Assembly (NCBI GenBank): GCA_023935145.1
Contig: CM043701.1
Location: forward strand, 76,964,817-77,028,816
Origin: Bretschneidera sinensis
Lineage: Eukaryota > Streptophyta > Magnoliopsida > Brassicales > Akaniaceae
Length of the DNA stretch: 64,000 bases
Reading direction: 5' to 3'
The notes under the pieces were generated by a model. That model had not been told where the DNA came from and searched no databases. It worked only from the letters and a program-made list of their open reading frames with translations. A program made the position numbers and the translations under genes. Positions 55,262-64,000 of the stretch are shown here, piece by piece; position 1 is the first letter of the stretch; each line of letters begins with the position of its first letter.

Positions 55262-56531
55262 TGTTGTGCATTTATCTACCTAAATTAATAAGCAAATAAT
55301 CGTACAGTTTTACTTGCAAGTGCACAAGGTCAACAGTAGCATAGTGTGCAAATGCGAGATAATCTCCACAGGGATTGGTGAATTTCGATTTAGAATTAGT
55401 TTCGCAATATAAAAAGATATAAATAAATGTTGAGTGTGAATTAATAATAATAAAAACATAAGGCTTTGATATCCACCACTAATCATACTTTCCTAGTAAG
55501 TAAAGTGCCAATGCAATAGTCCTACCATGAATACCTAATGGTTGTCAACCTAAGGGCTTGGTCCACTCCTTAGGCTATTGATCTCCCTAAGAAATGAGTT
55601 AGGCATGGTGTATACTCTAACTCTTTTCTCTCTTAAGGGATTCAGCATGACGTATACTGAGTTATTCCTTAAGAGAGCATAATGTCTGTGGAAATTGACA
55701 ACCACACGAGACCTAGGGTTTGGTCCGCTCCCGGTTTTCCATGTTGATTAACCCAAGAATCCAGTGTGGATTTCTTTTGTTACTATTGTCAGACTCAGGA
55801 CTCGGTCCTCCAAATTGATCTAATTAACTGATCCATACCACATGCATACGTTGATCAGACACACACATATGAGGAATTCAATAAAACATACATTAATCAA
55901 TTAAAGAATTATAACACGGCTATTTGCAAAGGCAATCAATGATTATATATACAGGAAAGCATAATTAGGGATTCAATCGAGCCCTATTAGGAAGTTAGTT
56001 ACATATGCTAAGTAAACTAAACATCATAAACTAAAAGAGAAAAATAAAACCCGAAGAATACTGAGGAGACGAGTCGTCAATTCCTCTCTAAAGCTTACAA
56101 CTTCAAGCTAAATCCAAAAGTATTTTCTGTATTTTACAAGTCTATATAGAGGGCTCTAAGGGTACCCCGAAACCCTAATTTCCAATTTAAGGTCCGAAGA
56201 CTTCTTTCCAAATATGGCTCTGCCGCCTCTGGTACGTGTGCGCTCAATCACATGAGTCTGCACTCGAGCGTATGTGTGTGCTCGAGCCTTCTAAGTGTGC
56301 AGTCGAGTGCCTGTGCGCTCGATTAAAAGAGAGGTGCGCTTAAGCACACCTTTGCTGGTTTGCAGATCTTCACTTTTTGTTCCTTAGAGTTTCAAAATGT
56401 CTTTTTTTGTCTAAAGACCTATGAAAAACACAGAAAACACAAAAATGAAGTAGAATCTACTAAAAGATATAAACAAAAGCCTAACAAGTGTAAATTAAGG
56501 GGCTTAAATATGACTATTTAAGCACTTATCA
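55262..56531 (-). repeat. Element E 5' LTR (right)
   Basis: 1270 bases. It is very similar to 49407-50679; in the first 200 bases about a dozen differences are visible. TATA motif within TCTATATAGA at 56141-56150. The GTGCGCTCAATCAC/CACTCGAGCG word array lies at 56230-56350. Confidence 0.88.
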
Positions 56532-57320
56532 CCTATCATCCATTATTTGACAATATTATGGGAGAAATTGAAAATCTGGAAAAGAGGAGCGATGATGATG
56601 CCATATCACTCGAGTCTCAACTTACACCTACTTCAGTGGTGCATGATCAATATAGCTTCTTCTAACCCAAGGAAGTGTCCAATGCCATTGTTGATGAAGT
56701 AGTTGGGCATAAGTGGCGAACATCATTCGGATCGACCTTAATGGGCAGAGACCTAAGAAGTAAGGGAAATCCCCTACCATGGATCCCAATATAACTGAGT
56801 TGTGTAAGGTGGAGAAGGCTTTCGTCCAGTCATCTTCGAGTGTGAGCAATGTGGAGTCACAGATTAATGAGTGCATGGATATACTCAGAGATATGAGTGA
56901 TGTGGTACCAGTTGGGAGCATGCTATATCACAAGGCATTTTTTATTGTTTAAGAATGAATATAATAAAAGGATTTGGCTTGGTTCAAGGAATGAGAAATA
57001 AAGGTTGAACTTACTGGTTTTCATGGAGCAAACGATTGATGTTGGCTCTCAATAGGCATATGTACTCGCCCATCTTAATTTACGTGCCCTCCTCTTATAC
57101 CACCACTTGGATTTACGCCCCACATGAGAATGGGTTATGGGTACGAGGTTACCGGTTTCCTTAGAGAGTATAGATAGAGAGACATTTCACCCCTTCCTAT
57201 AATGGCCTTTTGTCCTTCTAAAAGCACCATATTCATCAAGCTCTGTCAATACACCTGTTTATAGGGCCACAACCATTTCCCAGCCCATCGTCCTCCCGCT
57301 TCTAGTGACATTCAGCACCA
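56532..57320 (+). pseudogene. Unidentified coding-like remnant interrupted by element E
   Basis: Plus-strand reading continues from 49406: AYHPLFDNIMGEIENLEKRS, DDDAISLESQLTPTSVVHDQ, then with stops EVSNAIVDEVVGHKWRTS, and in another frame KAFVQSSSSVSNVESQINEC and MDILRDMSDVVPVGSMLYHK. The last part loosely resembles the C-terminal region of Myb/SANT-like proteins carried by plant Harbinger-type elements, which is a guess from pattern only. The reading is broken after about 57000. Confidence 0.3.
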
Positions 57321-58799
57321 TAGTATGCCTTCAAATAATCAGTTTGTATGATGTTTTGTTGATGGATATTGTTTTCCTCCGTTGAGTTTTTTCATGTTTG
57401 ATGTTGGGATATTATTTCTAAAATTATTTATGTTAGTTGGATGTATGGATTAAATTAATTTGATGGTAAGGTGATTTATTTTTTATTAGTTTTCTTAAAT
57501 ATTAGGCTTGAACGAATCATTTAAATTATAAATATGTGTGTGTTGTTGATTATAGAATATCATTTTAATAATTGGTAATAATTATGTAGTGGTATGACGA
57601 GGACACTAGTTTGTGCATATGGAAATGAGCACATGCATATGCATGTTGCTCACAGTCCCAAGAATAATGGGAGACGTTTCAATCGATGCCCTGTGCATCT
57701 AGTATGTCTATATGCAATAAATTTGAGTAAATTGATATAATAAATTGATTTATTTGTAAATCAATTTTGGTTGACAAGATCAGATGAATAACTTTATTTG
57801 AATCGATAGTCCTGTTAGGCAACAATCCCCACTGTGGCCACGATAATGAGCCACGATATATTAGCTTCTATGGTTGGGCCATGATGAGATGTTTTATTAT
57901 TGGTAGTGTATTGCTTTTATTTTCATTGATTGCACTTTTTATCTTCATTATCTTATTTAAATAATGATGATTGTACTATTGAAGTAAAACATGACACTTG
58001 AGAACATTATGATATGTAAAACATTTGTATGAATTTTGTAATTTATGAAGTATGTAAGATATTTTGTCTATGAATTTTTAATTATTTATGAGATTTAAAT
58101 TTGTAAATTATTAATATAGATCATATTCAAAATTAAAATGTAACTATGAAAATATTATCATCGGTTATTATTACCAAACATGGATAATGGTTTTAGATAG
58201 TTTTGAATTCAGACCAGGCAATTTACAACCAATCAATAAGAAATCAATCTAATCGGTTACAAGTGAAAATTTAAAAAAAAAAAAAACCAATCACTAGTCA
58301 ATGGATACTAGACAATTTTCATAAGTCTAGTATAACATGTCCTTAATTAGGCTAGTTAATTATTACATAAGCTAGTCACTTAAAAACCTTAAATATCAGT
58401 ACTTTACATCACCTTTAATTTTTCTTTTTCTTGTTAGTTCATTTTACATAAACCTCATTTCGTCTAATTATTTTTTCTCTTTACAAATACCTATTATACA
58501 ATGCATCATCATCACCAATAATCTCATATTGTCACTAATTAACCAAAACTTTACACAACCAATAACAAAATATCTCTTTATTCCTTTACACAAACCTCAT
58601 TTCTTTCAATTATTTTTTCTATCTACAAAGTACATATTCTACAAAGTTATTGTTTTAATTCAACAATAATTTTATATTGTCTCTAATTAATAAAAAAAAT
58701 TGTATAACCCTAAAACTCAAATACCAAACCCCAAATCTCATATTTTATTCAAAATCTTGTGAAATAAATTAACAAAACAAAAAATGCACTTAAAAATAA
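57321..58799. other. AT-rich non-coding backbone with a degenerate tandem repeat
   Basis: No gene seen. Two diverged copies of a roughly 140-base unit start TTTACATAAACCTCATTT at 58443 and TTTACACAAACCTCATTT at 58585, each followed by an AATTATTTTTTCT segment. Confidence 0.5.
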
Positions 58800-58884
58800 A
58801 TAAATAGGTGAAAGAGGGTCTTACCCAATGGAGTTGGACTCAACAATGTCTTGGAAGCGACGACGATGGCTATTTCGAAGGTTA

Positions 58885-58995
58885 TGGAGAGAGAAAGAAA
58901 GAGGTATGCAGAGAGAGAAAAAGAAAATGAGGAAGAGAGAAATAGGAGGAAGCAATGAGAGAGAGAAAAAGATGAGGAAAGAGAGAGAGGATTGA
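58885..58995. repeat. Purine-rich GA/GAAA low-complexity tract
   Basis: The plus strand is almost only A and G (GAGAGAGAAAGAAAGAGG... to AAAGAGAGAGAGGATTG). The opposite strand gives artificial Ser/Phe/Leu-rich open frames (58790-59035) that should not be taken as genes. Confidence 0.85.
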
Positions 58996-59439
58996 AAATT
59001 GTGAAGCAAAATGAAGAAGAATATGACTTTTTCATGCTTTAGGTATTTTAATCCTGTTCATTACAAAAGCATTTTTAAATAATTTTATTCCCCTTGTCAG
59101 CAACGAAATATTAAGATTTTTAAAAAAAAAAAAGAATTCTTTCGAGAAAATTCAAATATAAATGAAAGAATTGGGACTTTTTATCATGGAAATGCCTGTC
59201 CTAGTTAAATTTCAAGCGTTGAAAGCCATTATAGCTAAATGCTTTCAGAAATGGAAACGAGTATGTCCCTGAAGACAGGTTTTCTTGTAATACCTACACA
59301 ACAACTCTTCTTTTCCATAAAAAAGAGTTATTGACCTGAGTAATCAACATCAAGGCCTTAAGACACTCAAGTACATTTGAGTTCAGACGATAACCATTGA
59401 GCCAAAAATTGTTAGTTACATATGCATAAATTATTTAGG

Positions 59440-60047
59440 AACAAAATGGCTACAAGGATTAAAATTTCTTGTAACCAAATACAAAGGTAATATAGTAATT
59501 CAATAAACCCATTGATTTAATAATTTTAATATTTGGAGACTTTTTGTGATATCGAGTCAACTTGTAGTCAAATAAGTTCACTATTGAATCAGTTCAATGA
59601 GAACTACATTTCGGCACCATAATCGTTGTCCTTCACTGGTCGGACCACCCTCACACCTCACCCATGCGAATTAAAGGGCCACACTTTATATATGGCATAT
59701 TTGTGTATTAGTAAAAGGAATTATAACATTATTAACCAAATAATACACACACACACATATATATATATATATATTGAGAATACTAACTTGCCACACTTCA
59801 TGCACAAGTTAGCATTGTGGCCAAATTATTTATGGCCAAAATGACCTTGGGATTAAAATTTCTCTTAACTAAATAAATGAGTTAATTCAATAAACCCATT
59901 GATTTAATTTTTTTAAATCTTTAAATACTTTTTACTATATCGAGCCAATCGGTGGTCGGAAAACCGCACCCATGGTACCATTGGAATCAGCTCAATAGAA
60001 GCCATATTTTGACGCCGGGTTCACTATCCTCTGCTAGTCGAACCACC
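59440..60047. repeat. Diverged duplicated unit, two copies about 400 bases apart
   Basis: 59450-59650 and 59850-60047 share AATTCAATAAACCCATTGAT, the segment ATATCGAGYCAA, and an end GTCGRACCACCCT. Between them lies an (AC)n(AT)n microsatellite at 59744-59774. No coding potential. The second copy abuts the chromovirus LTR-like start at 60048. Confidence 0.6.
59744..59774. repeat. (AC)n(AT)n microsatellite
   Basis: A compound dinucleotide run, ACACACACACAC followed by ATATATATATATATATAT. Confidence 0.9.
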
Positions 60048-60512
60048 CTGTTAGGATGGATGGAAGAAGAAAAGAAAGAGATGAAGAAGGTAAAGGAAAA
60101 AAAGGTTCATTCTTTCGAGTAAATGACAACTCCTAAGGATTTCTCTATGAAATTCCTCAAATGATTTCTTATTCAATGTCCTCAATGATGCTGTAATAGG
60201 GTACTTATAGTCTGGATGTTCTTGTTAGGTAGTTAGTTACATCATCAAAGCTTACTAACAGCTTATATAACAGCTAACAACCTTGTAACTGAATTGTAAC
60301 TACTATAACTACTTTCTTTTAGGCTAGAGTCATATAAGACTTAAAAGAGTGCTTCTGATTCGTGTGCTTCTTCTTCATTCGAGAACCAAATCACTGTCCA
60401 CTGGTTCATTCCTTGTTATCACACTGTCATTTCTTCAACTTTCTCCTTCTATTGTCTTGCCTTATTTAGTTACTCCCATTTTTGTCCTATGTTGCAGCTG
60501 GAAAGCCTTTAC
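60048..60512 (-). repeat. Presumed 3' LTR and polypurine region of the chromovirus fragment
   Basis: Non-coding DNA after the chromodomain stop. Purine-rich minus-strand sequence (CCATAGGGATAGGAATGATA at about 60545-60526) overlaps the end of the coding region and may be the polypurine tract. LTR limits are not proven. Confidence 0.4.
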
Positions 60513-61583
60513 TTATTGACTTGTATCATTCCTATCCCTATGGAGACTAACCTTGTCCTTAAGGTTTAAGTAAGAGTAGGACTTCAAGAATTTAGTAAAG
60601 TTTTCCCATGAGGTTTCTTTAGGTAGCAACCTTTCCCACTGAACTAGCACTTGAGGAATAAGTTACCATTTGCAAATAATTTGTTCTATTGCCAATATAG
60701 CCTTAGAAAGAATGATAGGTTGATTGTTGATACTCCTTATTGGTAATGGACTAATATTTGAAACTATAGAGGGTCCTGTGTAAGGTTTAAGTTTTGATAC
60801 ATAGAAGACATAATGAATCTTATAATCCACTAGAAGTTGTAGCTTATAGGCTACCTTACCAATATTTTGGATAACTTGGTAAGGTCCAAAATACCTCTTG
60901 CATAGTTTGTTGTTAGCTCTGTATGCTATAAAGACTTGCCTGTAGGGTTGTAACTTGACAATGACCCAATCATCTTCCTTGAAAGACCAGTCCTTCTTGT
61001 GTTTGTCTACTTGAGATTTCATCCCGGATTAAGCCTGTAATAGGTTTCTCTTGAGTTAATGCAGTAGTTGAGTTCTTGTGGGCAACAGATATTCTATTGC
61101 TTCTACGTTAGTTGATTCCTTAATGTAATCTTAGATAGTAGGTGTGGTTCTCCTATAAACAGCTGCAACTGAATGATGACTAGTATTATACCAAAATTTT
61201 GCCTAAGGTAAGAAAGTGTGCCACAATTTTGGGTTGTTCATGTACAAAGGCTCTAAGATATTGTTCCAAGCATCTATTAAGGACTTTTGTTTAACCATCA
61301 TACTTTGGATGGTAAGATGAACTCATGCTAAGGGTAATACCACTTAGAATAAATAGTTGCTTCCAGAATTTATTGAGAAAAATGGAGTCTCTATCAGAGA
61401 CATTGACTTAGGAAAGCCATGGTGTTTGATGACAATATCAATGAACAACTGAGCTATAGTGTTAGCAATGTAGGATGTAGGTAGTGCTCCAAAGTGGGCA
61501 GTCTTTAAGAGTCTATTAATGACTACCAGTATCACAATGCACCTTTTGGATAAGGGAAGTCCAATAATGAAGTCCATGGACAC
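60513..61583 (-). pseudogene. Chromovirus integrase core, C-terminus and chromodomain
   Basis: Core piece 61583-61344: MSMDFIIGLPLSKRCIVILV, VINRLLKTAHFGALP, HHGFPKSMSLIETPFF. The usual S-D-R-D-x-x-F is altered, so the second catalytic Asp is lost. C-terminal piece 61022-60663: GPYQVIQNIGKVAYKLQLLV, VFYVSKLKPYTG. After a TAA, 60655-60513 reads PQVLVQWERLLPKETSWENF, KSYSYLNLKDKVSL, a chromodomain that in related elements directs integration to modified histones. The tail ends at TAA 60515-60513. Stops and a gap (61343-61023) break the frame. Confidence 0.8.
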
Positions 61584-61595
61584 ATCCTCCCAAAC

Positions 61596-62213
61596 TTAAT
61601 CTAGCACAGGCAGTGGTTGTAGTAATCCTGCAACTTTAGTGGTAGGATACTTAATTGATTGGCATACATTACAACTTTTCACTAATTCCTTGACATCATT
61701 TTTAATGTGAGACCATGAAAATTTTATTAATAGTCTCAATAGTTTTATGAGGATACTAGAATGAACTCTAATAGGGGAATAATGAAACTTAGTAATAAAG
61801 AGGTGTTTTAACTCTAAAGTTGAGTTGATTATGAGTTTATCTTTATGGTAGAGTACTTCTTCTTTGATGTTGTAGTTTATATACAAGGGAAAGCCATCCT
61901 GGATTGTTTTGTGGATAGTCAACAATTCTAGGTCAGTTACATTCTTCTTTTTATTCAATTGAGCAATCAGATCAAAGGAAAAACTAGAAATTGCCATCAA
62001 ATTACCTTCAAGATTGCTTATTATGTCTTCAGGAGGAGTTGTGTTGATTTTTGGAATTCTGGAGAGTGCATCAGCTATATCATTGTCTTTACCATGTCTA
62101 TATACAATTATATAGTCAAAACCAAGCAATTTGCTTCGGTAATGATGCTGTTAAGGTGTTTGAATAACCTGATTCATTAGGTTCTTCAAGCTTCTATGAT
62201 CTGTTTTGACAAT
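61596..62213 (-). pseudogene. Chromovirus RNase H end and integrase zinc region
   Basis: Starts within RNase H (TDHRSLKNLMNQVIQTP-like, then a stop). 62129-61596 is open: LGFDYIIVYRHGKDNDIADA then LSRIP (RNase H end), a linker, and the zinc region FHYSPIRVHSSILIKLLRLL, CNVCQSIKYPTTKVAGLLQP, where the second His of HHCC (usually G-G-H-x-G) is replaced. The start of the domain is cut off by LTR F. Confidence 0.8.
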
Positions 62214-62551
62214 TAATGAGTGTCAAATATTGCATATTTTGGCCCCTTAATTTACATTTGTTAATTCTTTAGTTGTGTCATAATCTAATATTTTGTGTTA
62301 GTTCTATGATTTTTAATGCTTTATAGGATTGCAAAGGAAATTTGGGATTTAATGTGAAAAAAATGCAAAAGCTAAAATCTGCTGTTGCGATCGAGCACAG
62401 GAGACCTACGATTGAGTGCAACAGTGCTCAAGTATTTATTTATATGTTTAGCTTAGGAATTTGTTACTTTGAGTTATTTTTTCGTTGTTTTACAGATTTA
62501 TAAGCACTTGGAATGAAGTTTCACTAAATTGCCAGAATTGCTCGTACAGAT

Positions 62552-62925
62552 CAGTCATTTTTATGGATTAAACTGTATTGATTAGGAAAAACCAGGAGAT
62601 GAGCCATATATGCTTAGAAAGATTCAGATTTCTATTTTCTGGAGAATTTTATGGCTCGTAAATATGATTTTTCTAGAGAAAATTATGGCAGTTTTAGTAG
62701 ACAAAGGTTAAGCTATGCGTGATTTCAGCGTGGCAAAAGTGATTTTGTGGCTTAAACTGTAATAATTCAGGAATAAATAGGAAATGAGCCATATATGCTT
62801 AGAAAAATCCGAATGTCTATTTTCTGGAGAATTTTACAGCTCATAAATATGATTTTTCTAAAGAAAGTTATAGCAGTTTTAGTAGACAAAGGTCAGGCTG
62901 TGCATGATTTCAGCGTGGACAGAAG
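62552..62925. repeat. 185-base tandem duplication inside LTR F
   Basis: Two diverged units share GAGCCATATATGCTTAGAAA, TCTATTTTCTGGAGAATTTT and GATTTCAGCGTGG. Element C LTRs have a single copy of the same segment (near 24295-24405 and 32790-32915). Confidence 0.8.
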
Positions 62926-63070
62926 TTTTGAAGGGCATGTGAAAGCTTAAATCCCATATCCCACATTGGTTGGAAACACATTCTACATCCCACATCCCAC
63001 ATAGGATTGGAAACACATTGCACTCATGGAGTTCCCCTATAAAAGCCCTATTTCACTTCATCAAAGGAGT

Positions 63071-63160
63071 GTGCAATCTCGGAGGCTTTGCTACCAAGAT
63101 ATGCAATCTCGGAGGCTTTGCTACCAAGGGGTGCAATCTAGAGGATTTTGCTACCAATCG
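63071..63160. repeat. Three tandem 30-base units inside LTR F
   Basis: Units start at 63071, 63101 and 63131: GTGCAATCTCGGAGGCTTTG, ATGCAATCTCGGAGGCTTTG, GTGCAATCTAGAGGATTTTG, each followed by CTACCAA. The position is just downstream of the TATA motif, in the transcribed part of the LTR. Confidence 0.9.
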
Positions 63161-64000
63161 GGGGAGTGCTGCACAGCAGCTGTGAGTGTAATTTCTCTCT
63201 CCATGTATTATTAGTTTTAATTTATTTCTTTTAAGTTTTAAAGTTTAAAGTTTAGCACTTTAATGTTTGCTCTAATTTTTCCCTTGAGATTTTTGTTGTC
63301 CATTATATTTATGGGTAACTAAATTCTCAAGTAGGGCTAGGGATGAACTTGCACAGTAAATGGTATTTTTTATTTTTTAATTTAAGTATTTGATTTTCAA
63401 TTACTGAAACTTTTTTATTTTATCATTCTCAATTTATTGATGATGTTTTCTTCTCCGAATAATCGTAGAATTTATTCCGTTTATGGATTCAGTAATGCTT
63501 TCTCTATTGAATGGATTAGCTCTTTGATTATACTTGAATCAATTATTTATCTGTATTGATTTAATTCTTTGCTACAATATCGCTTCTTGAGTATAGTGTC
63601 GTCGTTGGATTTTCTCAATAGTGATAATAATTTACGTATTTTAAAAGTGGTGAATGATTTTTCAAAGGGTTACATTTGGTTTAATCTTGGTTTATAAATC
63701 TACACCTTCCGATTGAGAATTTTGAGAATTGAGTTCCCAATTGAGTTATTCAATGAATTAAGAATAATTAAAATACCAGATTTGTGCAAGGGATTCCTGA
63801 CGCTTTACTGTTTGTCAAATTTGAGTACTTTCTTCGTTAGTCACTTTGCTTCACTTTAATTTGCATTTAAAAATTAATCTTTGTTCTCCATTAATCATTT
63901 AATATTTTTCTTAAGTTTCTTTGTTCCTTCTACTATTCTTTAAATTTGTCTCTCTGTGGAATCGACAACCCAAAGCTGTGCTACAACTACTGCATTATTC

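Larger units (their letters stand above)
49407..56531 (-). mobile_element. Element E: deletion derivative of the D-type Athila-like element, minus strand
   Basis: Two LTRs, primer site and polypurine tract are present, but only 4.6 kb lies between them. Gag and protease remain. RT, RNase H, the integrase zinc and catalytic domains and the extra ORF are gone. Flanking 5-mers CCTAC (49402-49406) and CCTAT (56532-56536) are a near-perfect target duplication. Such a copy could have moved only with proteins from a relative. Confidence 0.9.
60048..62213 (-). mobile_element. Chromovirus (Ty3/gypsy with chromodomain) 3' fragment, minus strand
   Basis: RNase H end, integrase and chromodomain are followed by an LTR-like 3' end. 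The fragment starts abruptly inside RNase H at 62213, where LTR F begins. The left end TGTTAGGATGG at 60048 may be the LTR terminus (CA on the element strand), but no second LTR is available. The chromodomain and the absence of a D-E family tail set it apart from elements A-E. Confidence 0.8.
62214..64000 (+). repeat. LTR F: related to the element C LTR, truncated by the window end
   Basis: It starts TAATGAGTGTCAAATATTGC, like the C LTR start TGATGAGTGCCAAATATTG. TATA motif TATAAAA at 63038-63044. GCGATCGAGC words near 62390-62420. It holds a 185-base tandem repeat (GAGCCATATATGCTTAGAAA at 62601 and 62786) and three 30-base units at 63071-63160. The end is not reached, so whether it is solo or part of an element is unknown. 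Confidence 0.75.

Noticed and set aside
58790..59035. Open frame on the minus strand rich in Ser, Phe and Leu
   Set aside because: It is the complement of a GA-rich low-complexity tract; composition alone keeps it open.
59330..59390. tRNA-like stretch: the minus strand has TGGCTCAATGG, an A-box-like word, and a short stem
   Set aside because: No convincing B box, acceptor stem or cloverleaf. At most a remote tRNA-derived repeat.

Overview
This is a plant nuclear repeat region, most likely from an intergenic or pericentromeric block of a eudicot. No intact host gene was found. The evidence is a set of plant-type LTR retrotransposons: Athila-like Ty3/gypsy with tRNA-Asp-type primer sites, Tat/Ogre-like gypsy, a chromodomain gypsy, and a Tork-type Ty1/copia. 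There is also a CACTA relic and a plant mobile domain (PMD) pseudogene. The sequence is AT-rich with long LTRs, and nearly every reading frame is broken. The species cannot be named from the sequence.

Layout. 1-1955: 3' pol fragment of Athila-like element A (+), ending at a 126-base foldback. 2086-5700: Tat/Ogre-like gag and LTR debris in both orientations. 5914-10480: decayed Ty1/copia element H (-). 10561-10944: C-terminal end of a PMD-type pseudogene (-). 10945-22921: near-complete Athila-like element B (+) with an intact extra ORF. 22922-24119: middle of the PMD pseudogene. 24120-33956: Athila-like element C (+). 34014-34790: N-terminal part of the PMD pseudogene. 36090-36415: CACTA transposase fragment (-). 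37468-49131: Athila-like element D (+), the best preserved pol but lacking its primer site. 49407-56531: element E (-), a deletion derivative of the D family. 56532-60047: unassigned low-complexity and duplicated DNA. 60048-62213: chromovirus fragment (-). 62214-64000: LTR F (+), running off the window.

The layout is nested. Removing B, C, D and E leaves one older backbone (10561-10944, 22922-24119, 34014-37467, 49132-49406, 56532 onward). On this backbone the PMD pseudogene reads in order on the minus strand. B and E have near-matching 5-base target duplications. C has an abnormal right junction. D has no clear duplication.

How the parts relate. A to E share the Athila-like order: gag with CCHC knuckle, protease with D-L-G, RT with FMDD, RNase H, integrase. 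B and D carry an additional downstream ORF, while C and E do not. All share non-coding blocks upstream of the polypurine tract. Most stops in the pol genes are explained by C-to-T or G-to-A transitions. I found no convincing new autonomous system. The best leads are structural: the nested PMD gene, the D/E inverted LTR pair, the in-frame protease-integrase-tail fusion in E, the intact extra ORF of B, the primer-site changes in D and H, and GC-rich word arrays shared by unrelated elements.
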